Assembly (NCBI RefSeq): GCF_021391535.1 | Contig: NZ_CP090066.1 | Location: forward strand, 2,245,501-2,309,500 | DNA: 64,000 bases | Source: Aurantimonas sp. HBX-1 | GTDB lineage: Bacteria; Pseudomonadota; Alphaproteobacteria; Rhizobiales; Rhizobiaceae | Reading direction: 5' to 3' | Shown: piece by piece, positions 28,065 to 36,759 of the stretch | How positions within the stretch are numbered: the first letter of the stretch is position 1 | How the letters are laid out: every line of letters starts with the position of its first letter | Notes under the pieces: generated by a model | What the model was told of the DNA's origin: nothing | The model's database searches: none | What the model saw: only the letters and a program-made list of their open reading frames with translations | Position numbers and translations under genes: made by a program

Positions 28065-31058
28065 ATGCGTGTTCTTCCGAGTGTCCGTCTGCACCATCCT
28101 CGCCGCCTGCGGCTGACGGTCCTGAGCGTTGCTGCCCTACTCATGGCGATCGAGACAGCCCGGGCCGGCTCCTGCCTGGCCGAGCGCCCCGAACCGCTGC
28201 TGCCGGAGGATCCGGCGGCCTGCGCCAGCCTCGCCGAGGCGGTGCGCAAGCCGTCCGCCCTGCCGCTCGACCAGTACGAGGCAAAGCTCGACCAGTTCTT
28301 CGGCCAGTACTGCCACCGCGACACCGAAGCCGGCTGGCGACGCGACCGCACGGTCCGCGATACCGGCCCGTTCACCGCCCGCTTTGCCGACGGGCAATGG
28401 ACCGGCACCGATCACGGCACGCATGCGCCGGTGGTGATCTGGTATTCGCCGGAGATGGCCGACTGGCTGGTCGCCAACCGCAGCGAGGACGGCGCCACGC
28501 CCGCAACGCCGCCGCCGGTCCCGGACGGCGCGATGATGGTCAAGGAGATGTTCCCGGCGCCGGCCGCGGACTGCGTTGCCGTGCCGCCGGAGCGGCTGTT
28601 CCCGACCAGCGGCGCAGCGGTGATGATCCGCGATGCCGAGGCCTCCTTCGACGGCTGGTTCTGGGGCTGGTACGGCTTCGGGCCGGACAGCGGCTGGGCG
28701 CCCGACTGGCCGCCCGCGCCGAGCAACCCGCTGCCGAACATGGGCTTCGCGCAATATTGCCTGAACTGCCACGCCTCCGCCGAGAACAACCACACCTTCG
28801 CCTCGCCGAAGAACATTCTCGGCGAACCGGGGCGCTCGCTGGTCTTCCTCAGCCAGAACGTGCCGCCGCAGCCGCCGGCGGAGTCGCATCATGACGCCGT
28901 GACCACCCAGGAAGACCCGGTGCGCCGGCACGGCCAGCCGCTACCGGCGCCCGACCGGGACGTGCTGGAAGCGCTCCGCGCCTATGTCGCGGGTGCGGTC
29001 GATCCCGGCAGCGTCGCGCCGATGCCGTCGCAGACCTACGACCAGACATGGGTGGCCGCCGGCGGGCCGACGGCGGCCGACACGTTCCTCAGCTCCAGCC
29101 AGTGCCTCGGCTGCCACGACGCCGGCAGCACCGGGCTGCAATTCGACATGACGGCGCCGAACCCGCATGGCGCGAACCTGGAAAACCTGTCGCCCTATGC
29201 GACCTGGCGCTCGTCGCCGATGGGTCTCGCCGGCCGCGACCCGTTCTTCTTCGCGCAGCTGGCGAGCGAGACGCAGAGCTTCCATCCCGGCGCCAGCGAC
29301 GTCGTTCAGGACACCTGCCTCGGCTGCCACGGAATCACCGGCCAGCGGCAGTTCCATATCGACGGGTCGGCGGACGGCGGCGCCTGTGCGCCTTTCCGGC
29401 GGGAGATGGTCGACGCGGTCCCCTACCCGGACGGCAATCCCACCGCCGAACACGCCAAGTTCGGGGCGCTGGCGCGCGACGGCATCTCCTGCACGGCCTG
29501 CCACCGCATGGCGCTCGGCGAGGCCGGCAAGGCCGCGGCGAATGAGCCGCAGAATGCCTGTGTCGCCGAGCGGCAGGCATTCCTCAACCCCGACAATACC
29601 GGCTTCGCGCGCACCTTCACCGGCAGCTTCCTGGTCGGCGCCCCGGACCGGCTGATCGGGCCGTTCGAGAATCCCAAGACCACGCCGATGAAGGCGGCCT
29701 TCGGCAACATCCCCGCCCACGATACGGCGATCGCGAGCTCGGAGATCTGCGGCACCTGCCACACCGTGCACCTGCCGGTGATGCAGGATGCCAAGGTGAT
29801 CGCCCACACCTACGAGCAGACCACCTATCCCGAGTGGGCGTTCAGCGCCTATCGCACCGGCGAGAGCCCGGACGGGCCCCTGCCGCTCGGCCCCGGCAGC
29901 GCCGCCGAATCCTGCCAGGGCTGCCACATGCCGTCGCGCGATGCGGCCGGCGTGCCCTATCGCAGCAAGATCGCCAGCATTCAGGAGTATTCCAACTTCC
30001 CGCAGGCCGAGAACGTCCGGCCGCCGGAGGAGATCGACCTTGCTGAGCGCGACGGCTTCGCCCGTCACACGCTGGTCGGGCTCAACGTCTTCCTCATCAA
30101 GATCGCTCAGCAGTTTCCGGACATACTGGGAATCGGCCTGCCCGACCCGATGCTCGGCAAGAAGGGCCTAGACCCGCTGCTGCGCACCGAACGGGCGATG
30201 CTGGACCTTGCAACCGACGGCACCGCGGCGATCATGGCGACGGAAATCACGAGCGACGGCAAGATGTTGAAGGCAACGGTGAATGTCGAGAACAAGGCCG
30301 GCCACAAGTTCCCGTCCGGCGTCGGCTTCCGCCGGGCCTTCGTTGAATTCCGGGTGCTCGACGCAGGCGGCGAGACGCTGTGGGCCTCGGGTCGCACCGA
30401 CGGCGCCGGCGTGCTGGTCGATGCCTCGGGCGCGCCGGTGACCGGCGAGAATTGGTGGACGGCGGATTGTTCGGCGCGCGTCGAGCCCGAGCGGCGGCTG
30501 CACCAGCCGCACTACCAGGAGATCACCCGGCAGGACCAGGTGCAGGTCTACCAGGAGTTGGTCTCCACCCCGCCGGAGGGGCCGGAGCCGCCGATCTGCG
30601 GGCCCGGCACGACGCCTGCGGGCATGCTGACGACGAGCTTCCTGTCGATCTGCTCGTCGGTGAAGGACAACCGGCTGCTGCCGCACGGCTATCTCGGGGT
30701 CGACGACCGCAAGCTGATCGCGGCGGCGCTGGGCGCCGGGGAGGAACTGGCGCTGGAGACCGGCTCCTACGGCGTCGGCGACGACCCGGACTACCAGACC
30801 GGCGGCGGCGACAGCCTGGTCTACGCCGTGCCGCTGGCCGACCTGCCCGCGGGCAGCACGCCGGCCTCGGTCGAGGCGACGCTCTACTACCAGGCGACGC
30901 CGCCCTTCTACCTGCAGGACCGGTTCTGCACCGGCAAGGGCGCCGACACCGACCGGCTGAAATACCTCGTCGGCCGGCTCGACCTTGCGGGCTCGCGGGC
31001 CGAGGACTGGAAGCTGCGGGTGGTGACGACCGGGCCGGTGGCAATCAAGGCGCCCTGA
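28065..31058 (+). CDS. Exported six-heme cytochrome: P460-like domain fused to a c554-like multiheme body
   Basis: A 997-residue protein with a Sec signal peptide (residues 1-34, ending ARA) and six CxxCH heme sites: CLNCH 232, CLGCH 347, CLGCH 418, CTACH 476, CGTCH 562 and CQGCH 617. Residues about 119-250 match the cytochrome P460 pattern: VVIWYSPEMADWL, DGAMMVKEMFP, VMIRD, DGWFWGWYG, then CLNCHASAENNHTFAS. Residues about 340-640 resemble c554-type multiheme proteins (CGTCHTVH, TYPEWAFSAYR, CQGCHMP), followed by a heme-free beta domain (VENKAGHKFPSGVGFRRAF). Periplasmic or outer-surface electron transfer is likely; a role in hydroxylamine or NO chemistry is only suggested by the P460 part. 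A CGGAG site precedes the ATG. Confidence 0.8.
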   Translation: MRVLPSVRLHHPRRLRLTVLSVAALLMAIETARAGSCLAERPEPLLPEDPAACASLAEAVRKPSALPLDQYEAKLDQFFGQYCHRDTEAGWRRDRTVRDTGPFTARFADGQWTGTDHGTHAPVVIWYSPEMADWLVANRSEDGATPATPPPVPDGAMMVKEMFPAPAADCVAVPPERLFPTSGAAVMIRDAEASFDGWFWGWYGFGPDSGWAPDWPPAPSNPLPNMGFAQYCLNCHASAENNHTFASPKNILGEPGRSLVFLSQNVPPQPPAESHHDAVTTQEDPVRRHGQPLPAPDRDVLEALRAYVAGAVDPGSVAPMPSQTYDQTWVAAGGPTAADTFLSSSQCLGCHDAGSTGLQFDMTAPNPHGANLENLSPYATWRSSPMGLAGRDPFFFAQLASETQSFHPGASDVVQDTCLGCHGITGQRQFHIDGSADGGACAPFRREMVDAVPYPDGNPTAEHAKFGALARDGISCTACHRMALGEAGKAAANEPQNACVAERQAFLNPDNTGFARTFTGSFLVGAPDRLIGPFENPKTTPMKAAFGNIPAHDTAIASSEICGTCHTVHLPVMQDAKVIAHTYEQTTYPEWAFSAYRTGESPDGPLPLGPGSAAESCQGCHMPSRDAAGVPYRSKIASIQEYSNFPQAENVRPPEEIDLAERDGFARHTLVGLNVFLIKIAQQFPDILGIGLPDPMLGKKGLDPLLRTERAMLDLATDGTAAIMATEITSDGKMLKATVNVENKAGHKFPSGVGFRRAFVEFRVLDAGGETLWASGRTDGAGVLVDASGAPVTGENWWTADCSARVEPERRLHQPHYQEITRQDQVQVYQELVSTPPEGPEPPICGPGTTPAGMLTTSFLSICSSVKDNRLLPHGYLGVDDRKLIAAALGAGEELALETGSYGVGDDPDYQTGGGDSLVYAVPLADLPAGSTPASVEATLYYQATPPFYLQDRFCTGKGADTDRLKYLVGRLDLAGSRAEDWKLRVVTTGPVAIKAP

Positions 31059-31144
31059 CAAAGCGGTCCCGGCACCGTCGCGTCACCGAATGCGGCAGCC
31101 GCGAGCTTTGCCGCGCCGGGAAGCGAGGCGAACCGGGCCGGCGC

Positions 31145-33259
31145 TCAGACCGGCTCGGCCCGCAGCCACACCTTGTTGTCGTGGAACGCCGCGCCGCCGA
31201 AGGGCGCGACCGGGTCCGAGCCGGTGAGGACGTTGATCCCCTCCCCGTCGAGGAAATCGGTATTCGCCCACAACCCCTCGTGGACCAGCACGCCCGGCTT
31301 GACCGTCTCGCTGACCTTCACCGGCAGCCGCACCTCGCCGCGGCTGTTGCCGATGGTGACCAACTGGCCGTCCCCGAGGCTCTCGCGCAGCGCGTCCTCG
31401 GGATGGACGAGCAGTTCCGGCCGGCCTTCCCGGGAGCGCGAGCCGCGCGTCTCGGCGAAGGTCGAGTTGAGGAACTGCCGCGCCGGCGAGGTCGCCAGCC
31501 GGTAGGGGTGGTCGTCGTCGGCCGTCTCGATCAGGTCGACGTGGTCGGGGAACTCCGGCAGGCCGGCGACCGGTCCCTGCGCCCCCAGGCTCTCCGGCGG
31601 CCGGTTCGGCGCCAGCGAGCCGGTCCAGTCCGGGCGGAAACGGAACCTGCCGTCAGGCCAGTCGAAGCCCGAGAGGAAGTGCGCCGTCTCGAAGGGCGGC
31701 TGGCGGTCGATCCAGCGCTCGCGCTGAAGGCCCTCAAAACCTTCCGTGTCGCCGGCGGCCTTCAGCATCGAGTCGATCAGCGTCCGTTCGGAGAGGCCGA
31801 AGCCGGGCCGGTCCGCGACGCCGAGGCGCCTGGCCAGTTCCTCGATGACGAAGTGGTTGGTGCGCACCGTCTCCGGCGGCTCGACCAGTTTCGGCCCGAG
31901 CACGATGTGGTTCTGGCCGCCGCCGCGATAGATGTCGTCGTGCTCGAGGAACATCGTCGCCGGCAGCACCAGGTCGGCGAGCTTGGCCGTGTCGGTCATG
32001 AACTGTTCGTGGACGCAGGTGAACAGGTCGTCGCGCAGGAAGCCCCGGCGCACCAGCCGCTGCTCCGGACAGACATTGGCCGGATTGGTGTTCTGGATCA
32101 GCATCGCCGTCACCGGCGGGCCGTTCGACAGCGCCGCCGCGTCGCCGGTCAGCACCGGGCCGATGCGCGACTGGTCGAGATAGCGGATCGACGGATCGCG
32201 GTCGGCCGTGCCCATGATCTCGGACTTGTCGAGGCCGAAGATGTCGGAGTTGGAGTGGAAGGCGCCGCCGCCCACGTGCCGCCAGTTGCCATACACCGCC
32301 GGCACCGACATCGCCGCGTGCATGGCGACGGCGCCGTTGCGCTGGCGGGTAAAGCCGTAGCCGAGCCGGAAAAAGGTCCGTGGCGTGCGTCCGACGAGGG
32401 CCGCGAAGGCCTCGATGTCCTCGGCCGCCAGCCCGGTGATGGCGGCGGCCCACTCGGGCGTGCGGGACGCCAGGTGCGCCTCCAGCCCGGCCGGGTCGTC
32501 GGTGTAGCGGGCGAGATAGTCGCGGTCGGCGGTGCCGTCGCGGAACGCCACGTGCATCAGCGCGCAGGCGAGCGCCGCGTCGGTGCCGGGGCGGAGCTTC
32601 AGCGCGAGGTCCGCCTGCTGCATCGTGGCGTTGTCGTAGACGTCGATGACGACGATCCTGGCGCCGCGCTCCTTGCGAGCCCGGGCGGCGTGGGTCATCA
32701 CGTTGACCTGCGTCGCCACCGCGTTGGTGCCCCAGATCACCACGCAGTCCGACTGTGCCATCTCGCGCGGGTCGGCCCCGCGCATTGCGCCGGCGCCAGC
32801 GAACCAGCCGGTCCAGGCCATGTTGGTGCAGATCGTGTCGAACTGGCCGGAATAGCGCTTGGCGTGGCGCAGCCGATGGATGCCGTCGCGCTGCACGAGG
32901 CCCATCGTACCAGCATAGTGATACGGCCAGACCGCCTCGGAACCGTACCGCGCCTCGGCCGCCATGAACTTTTCGGCGACGAGGTCGAGCGCGTCGTCCC
33001 AGCCGATCTCGCGCCAGCCGCCCTCGCCCTTGCCGCCGACCCGCTGCATCGGCTTCAGCAGCCGGTCCGGGTGGTGGATGCGCTCGGCGTAGCGGGCGAC
33101 CTTGGCGCAGATCACCCCTGCGGTGTAGTCGTTGGCGGCCGCCCCGCGCACCCGGCCGATGGTGCGGTTCTCGAGAATCTCGACGTCCAGCGCGCAGGTG
33201 GACGGGCAATCATGCGGACAGGCGGAGTGCCCGATGGCGACGGGGAGCGGCTTGTTCAT
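31145..33259 (-). CDS. Molybdopterin oxidoreductase (DMSO reductase superfamily)
   Basis: A 704-residue bis-MGD enzyme. Cys14, Cys18, Cys22 and Cys51 (CPHDCPSTC, then GVICAKV) form an N-terminal [4Fe-4S] site. The body shows WPYHYAGTMG, SDCVVIWGTNAVATQVN and the C-terminal molydopterin dinucleotide-binding domain (about 590-704). There is no twin-arginine leader, so it should be cytoplasmic. No partner subunit is adjacent, and the substrate is unknown. Start ATG 33259 puts the cluster motif at the expected distance; an in-frame extension to 33856 runs into the next gene and is rejected. It is convergent with the multiheme gene. Confidence 0.88.
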   Translation of the reverse strand: MNKPLPVAIGHSACPHDCPSTCALDVEILENRTIGRVRGAAANDYTAGVICAKVARYAERIHHPDRLLKPMQRVGGKGEGGWREIGWDDALDLVAEKFMAAEARYGSEAVWPYHYAGTMGLVQRDGIHRLRHAKRYSGQFDTICTNMAWTGWFAGAGAMRGADPREMAQSDCVVIWGTNAVATQVNVMTHAARARKERGARIVVIDVYDNATMQQADLALKLRPGTDAALACALMHVAFRDGTADRDYLARYTDDPAGLEAHLASRTPEWAAAITGLAAEDIEAFAALVGRTPRTFFRLGYGFTRQRNGAVAMHAAMSVPAVYGNWRHVGGGAFHSNSDIFGLDKSEIMGTADRDPSIRYLDQSRIGPVLTGDAAALSNGPPVTAMLIQNTNPANVCPEQRLVRRGFLRDDLFTCVHEQFMTDTAKLADLVLPATMFLEHDDIYRGGGQNHIVLGPKLVEPPETVRTNHFVIEELARRLGVADRPGFGLSERTLIDSMLKAAGDTEGFEGLQRERWIDRQPPFETAHFLSGFDWPDGRFRFRPDWTGSLAPNRPPESLGAQGPVAGLPEFPDHVDLIETADDDHPYRLATSPARQFLNSTFAETRGSRSREGRPELLVHPEDALRESLGDGQLVTIGNSRGEVRLPVKVSETVKPGVLVHEGLWANTDFLDGEGINVLTGSDPVAPFGGAAFHDNKVWLRAEPV

Positions 33260-33351
33260 CGCCGATTGATAGCGCAAGCGACGCCGCGACCCCAATTCAA
33301 ATTGTCGATCGCTGCCATTCGTCCGGCTGCAGGAAACCACCCGCCTCCACG

Positions 33352-33382
33352 AAAAAGGGGCCGGACCTTGCGGTCCGACCCC
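33352..33382 (-). terminator. Intrinsic terminator after the OYE gene
   Basis: GGGG-x-CGGACC and GGTCCG-x-CCCC pair over ten positions with one mismatch around a four-base loop. On the minus strand five Ts follow (complement of 33352-33356). It sits 24 bases after the stop and separates the reductase from the molybdopterin enzyme gene. Confidence 0.8.
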
Positions 33383-33405
33383 CATCCTAAAGGCGTTGTT
33401 GCGGC

Positions 33406-34512
33406 TCAGGCCGCGTAGCGCGCGCGCTCTTCCTGGCTGAGCGACGGATAGTCGATGTAGCCTTCCTCGCCACCACCGTAGAACGTCTTCTCGTCCCACT
33501 CGGCGAGCGGCGCGTTGAGCACGAAGCGCGTCACCAAGTCGGGGTTGGAGATGAACAGCCGGCCGATGCAGGCGAGATCGGTCTCGCCCTTCTCCACCCG
33601 CTCGATCGCGAGATCGCGGTCGTAGCGGTTGTTGCCCATGTAGACGCCGTCGAAATGCTCCTTCAGCGTCCACGCCTTGAACTTGTCCGGGTCGCGGTTG
33701 CCGCGGGTCTCGCCCTCGATGACGTGCAGATAGACCAGCTTGCGCTTCGAGAGTTCCTCGACATAGCGGGTGAACAGCGGCTCGGGATTGCTGTCGCGCA
33801 GGTCGTTGGCCGGGCTCACCGGCGAGATCCGGATGCCGACGCGCTCGGGGCCCCACACGCCGACGACCGCGTCGACGACCTGGAGCGGGAAGCGCATGCG
33901 GTTCTCGATCGAGCCGCCATATTCGTCGGTGCGCTGGTTGGCGCCGTCGCGCAGGAACTGGTCCAGCAGGTAGCCATTGGCCGAATGGATCTCGACGCCG
34001 TCGAAGCCGGCGGCCTTGGCGTTCTCGGCCGCTTTGACGTAGTCGGCGACGACGCGCGGCAGCTCGTCCTTGTCGAGCGCCCGCGGCACCGGAATGTCCT
34101 TCATGCCGTCATTGGTGAAGGCGGTCATTTCCGGCTTCACCGCCGACGGGGCGACCGGCAGCGCGCCGCCCGGCTGCAGGTCGGGATGCGAAACGCGCCC
34201 GACGTGCCATAGCTGCATGACGATCTTGCCGCCTTCCTCGTGGACTGCGTCGGTGACGCGCTTCCAGTCGGCGACCTGGCGGTCGGTGAAGATGCCGGGG
34301 GTCCAGGCGTAGCCGCGGCCCTCCGGCGAGATGTTCGTCGCCTCGGTGATGATCAGCCCGGCGCCGGCGCGCTGGCGGTAATACTCGACGTGCATGTCCT
34401 TGAGGTCGCCGTCGTCGGTGGCGCGGCTGCGGGTCAACGGCGCCATGACGACGCGGTTGGAAAGCTGGATGGGTCCGAGATCGAAGGGTTCGAACAGTTT
34501 GGCCTGTGCCAT
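33406..34512 (-). CDS. nemA: Alkene reductase, old yellow enzyme family
   Basis: FMN-dependent NAD(P)H ene-reductase of the NemA/XenB type, acting on unsaturated carbonyls, N-ethylmaleimide or nitro compounds. The 368-residue TIM barrel shows NRVVMAPLTRSRA, the active-site region MQLWHVGRVSHPD, DGVEIHSANGYLLDQFLRDGANQRTDEYGGS and the FMN phosphate region CIGRLFISNPDL. An AGGAGA site is nine bases upstream of the ATG. It is divergent from rlmJ; a seven-base inverted repeat lies between them and might be an operator. Exact substrate unknown. Confidence 0.93.
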   Translation of the reverse strand: MAQAKLFEPFDLGPIQLSNRVVMAPLTRSRATDDGDLKDMHVEYYRQRAGAGLIITEATNISPEGRGYAWTPGIFTDRQVADWKRVTDAVHEEGGKIVMQLWHVGRVSHPDLQPGGALPVAPSAVKPEMTAFTNDGMKDIPVPRALDKDELPRVVADYVKAAENAKAAGFDGVEIHSANGYLLDQFLRDGANQRTDEYGGSIENRMRFPLQVVDAVVGVWGPERVGIRISPVSPANDLRDSNPEPLFTRYVEELSKRKLVYLHVIEGETRGNRDPDKFKAWTLKEHFDGVYMGNNRYDRDLAIERVEKGETDLACIGRLFISNPDLVTRFVLNAPLAEWDEKTFYGGGEEGYIDYPSLSQEERARYAA

Positions 34513-34605
34513 TGCGGGGCTGTCTCCTGAATGCGATGAGGGCGCAAAGCCCCGTTCCCAGCATCATCTGGGCATTTGCCGCACTGCGGTAAGGCCCTGA
34601 ACACA

Positions 34606-34626
34606 GCGTTCGCCATAGACGAACGC
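34606..34626. promoter_or_regulatory. Inverted repeat between the OYE gene and rlmJ
   Basis: GCGTTCG (34606-34612) and CGAACGC (34620-34626) around a seven-base spacer, in the 153-base divergent region. Its shape fits a dimeric repressor site for the reductase gene, as nemA-like genes are often repressor-controlled. No regulator gene is adjacent. Confidence 0.3.
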
Positions 34627-34665
34627 CCAATCGGCCGGCGGCGGGACGCCGGCGAGAGGTGACGC

Positions 34666-35511
34666 GTGAACTATCGGCATGCCTATCATGCGGGAAACTT
34701 CGCCGACGTGGTCAAGCATGTCCTGCTGACCCGGCTGATCGAATACCTGAAGCGCAAGGACAAGCCGTTCCGCGTCTTCGACACGCATGCCGGCCGCGGC
34801 CTCTACGATCTCGCCGCCGACGAGGCGCAGCGCACCGGCGAATCCAGGGACGGCGTCGACCGGCTCGCCCCGGCGGCGGCCGAGCTGGCGGCGGACCCGC
34901 TGTTTGCCGCCTATCTCGAGGCGATCGCGCCGGACCTTGCCGGGCATCGCTATCCCGGTTCGCCGCTGATCGCGCGCCGGCTGCTGCGCCGCCAGGACCG
35001 GCTGTCGGCCTACGAGTTGCACCCTGCCGACGCCGCGGCCTTGCGGGCGCTGTTCGCCGGCGACGTCCAGGTGAAGGCGATCGAGCTCGACGCCTGGCTG
35101 GCGCTCGGCTCGCATCTGCCGCCGAAGGAGAAGCGCGGCCTGGTGCTGATCGACCCACCCTTCGAGAAGAGCAGCGAGATCGAAGACATCGCCGCCGGCC
35201 TCGCCCGCGCCTATCGCCGCTGGCCGGGCGGCATCTACGCGGTCTGGTATCCGCTGAAGCGCCAGGCCGCCGTCGCGGCCCTGCACCGGGCCCTCGCCGG
35301 CCTCGGCGCCGGAGAGATCGTCGTCGCCGAATTCCTGCGCGAGCCCTACGGCCCGGACGAGCGCTTCGTCGGCACCGGACTCGCCGTCGTCAACCCGCCC
35401 TACGTGTTCGCGGCGGAGGCGGAAGCGATCCTGACGCGGCTGGTGCCGCTGCTCGGCCATGGCCCGACGGCAACAGCGCGGGTTTTTGCGCTTCCCGCCG
35501 ATAAGCCGTAG
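34666..35511 (+). CDS. rlmJ: 23S rRNA (adenine-2030-N6)-methyltransferase
   Basis: Modifies A2030 of 23S rRNA using SAM. The 281-residue protein starts MNYRHAYHAGNFADVVKHV, a strong family signature, and has FDTHAGRGLYDL for SAM binding and the catalytic LIDPPFEKSSE motif (DPPF). The start codon is GTG with AGAGG eight bases before it. It is divergent from the OYE gene and 69 bases upstream of a small exported-protein gene. Confidence 0.94.
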   Translation: MNYRHAYHAGNFADVVKHVLLTRLIEYLKRKDKPFRVFDTHAGRGLYDLAADEAQRTGESRDGVDRLAPAAAELAADPLFAAYLEAIAPDLAGHRYPGSPLIARRLLRRQDRLSAYELHPADAAALRALFAGDVQVKAIELDAWLALGSHLPPKEKRGLVLIDPPFEKSSEIEDIAAGLARAYRRWPGGIYAVWYPLKRQAAVAALHRALAGLGAGEIVVAEFLREPYGPDERFVGTGLAVVNPPYVFAAEAEAILTRLVPLLGHGPTATARVFALPADKP

Positions 35512-35580
35512 TCGCCACGCCCGGCATTCGTGATAACGCTCGGGCAACGACCCGCCGCTCCTGCCGCGAAAGGCTCCGCC

Positions 35581-36120
35581 ATGCGTCCTTCCCTCGTCTT
35601 CGCCGCCGTGCTCCTGGCCGCCTTCGCCGTAACCGTCCCCTCGAAGGCCGCCGACACGATACGCTCCCGTGCGCCGTCGCAGGCCAGCACGACGCTGCCG
35701 GCTTGCGATAACGCCAAGGTCCTCGCCCAGGTCGAGGACCAGTTCGAATACGGTGCGCCGCGCGTGCTCGAAGCGCCGCTGTCGATCCTCGAGTTCAGCG
35801 GCATGTTCGAGAAGGCCTATTTCCCGCAGGACGCCGCGGACGTGCTGCCGCAGGCTCCCATCGAGCGGCGCTACTGCCAGGCCACGGCGTTGATCTCGGA
35901 CGGCATCCAGCGCACGGTCTACTACATGATAGCCTATCCGATGGGTTACGCTGCCGCCGGCGGCTACATGGGCTTCCTGTCGCCGGTGAAGGCATGGCGC
36001 GCCGAGGGCTGCGTGCTCGGCCTCGACGCCTGGCACGTTTACGGCGCCAATTGCGAATCGCTCCGCCGCTTCCAGCCGGAAGGCCGCACCTACGCCTATC
36101 CCGGCTACGTCACAAAATAG
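35581..36120 (+). CDS. Small exported protein of unknown function
   Basis: A 179-residue product with a signal peptide (residues 1-24, ending SKAA). The mature part carries four cysteines (in LPACDNAK, RRYCQATA, EGCVLGLD and GANCESLR), which could form two disulfides in the periplasm, plus an aromatic middle (TVYYMIAYPMGYAAAGGYMGF). I do not recognise the fold. An AAAGG site precedes the ATG at 35581. The next gene starts 15 bases downstream, so the two may be co-transcribed. Confidence 0.75.
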   Translation: MRPSLVFAAVLLAAFAVTVPSKAADTIRSRAPSQASTTLPACDNAKVLAQVEDQFEYGAPRVLEAPLSILEFSGMFEKAYFPQDAADVLPQAPIERRYCQATALISDGIQRTVYYMIAYPMGYAAAGGYMGFLSPVKAWRAEGCVLGLDAWHVYGANCESLRRFQPEGRTYAYPGYVTK

Positions 36121-36134
36121 GTTCTGCGTCTCTC

Positions 36135-36731
36135 ATGCGTCTGTACTACGCCGCCGCCTCCCCCTTCGCCGCCAAGGTCCGCATGGCGGCCAGCCATTGC
36201 GGTTTCGAGCTCGACGAGGTCACCGTCGACACCTCCGCCGAGCCGACCGACCTCCTGGCCGCCAACCCGCTCGGCAAGATCCCCAGCCTGGTGACCGATG
36301 ATGGCTGTCCGGTCTTCGACAGCAGCGTCATCTGCGACCTGTTCGACCGGATGAGCGGCAACCAGCTGGTGCCGCAGACGCTCGAGGCCTGGCGGGCGGT
36401 GAAGACCTTCGAGGCGACGGTCGACGGCGTCATCGATGCCCTGCTCCTGACCGTCTACGAGGTCCGCTACCGGCCCGAGGAAAAGCGCTATGACGGCTGG
36501 GTCGACAAGCAGACCCGCAAGGGCGAGCGCGGGCTGATGGTGCTCGACCAGCGGCTCGACGAGCTCACCCCCGAACTCACCACGGCGCATTTCGCGCTGG
36601 CCGGGCTGCTCGGCTGGATGAACATCCGCTTCCCCGGAAAGGCTGCCGGCGAGTTCCCGCGTCTTGCCGCCTGGCTCGACGATTTCTGCGCGGCCCATCC
36701 GACCATGGCCGGCCTCGTACCGCACGCCTAG
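36135..36731 (+). CDS. Glutathione S-transferase family protein
   Basis: A 198-residue cytoplasmic protein with the thioredoxin-like N-terminal domain (MRLYYAAASPFAAKVRMAA; LGKIPSLVTDDG, the cis-Pro loop; FDSSVICDLF, the glutathione gamma-Glu site) and a helical C-terminal domain. The Ser in ASPFAAKV is the likely catalytic residue, as in beta/theta-like bacterial forms. Substrate not predictable. A hairpin right after the stop may end the transcript. Confidence 0.88.
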   Translation: MRLYYAAASPFAAKVRMAASHCGFELDEVTVDTSAEPTDLLAANPLGKIPSLVTDDGCPVFDSSVICDLFDRMSGNQLVPQTLEAWRAVKTFEATVDGVIDALLLTVYEVRYRPEEKRYDGWVDKQTRKGERGLMVLDQRLDELTPELTTAHFALAGLLGWMNIRFPGKAAGEFPRLAAWLDDFCAAHPTMAGLVPHA

Positions 36732-36749
36732 CCGAAGACGCCTCTTCGG
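36732..36749. terminator. Possible shared hairpin terminator
   Basis: CCGAAGA (36732-36738) and TCTTCGG (36743-36749) around a four-base loop, directly after the GST stop and before the convergent GGDEF gene stop. There is no T-run, so confidence is low. Confidence 0.4.
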
Positions 36750-36759
36750 GAAGTGCCGG

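Noticed and set aside
33260..33856. N-terminal extension of the molybdopterin oxidoreductase
   Set aside because: The in-frame extension reads through the terminator and into the reductase gene on the same strand in another frame; the Fe-S motif sits correctly from ATG 33259.
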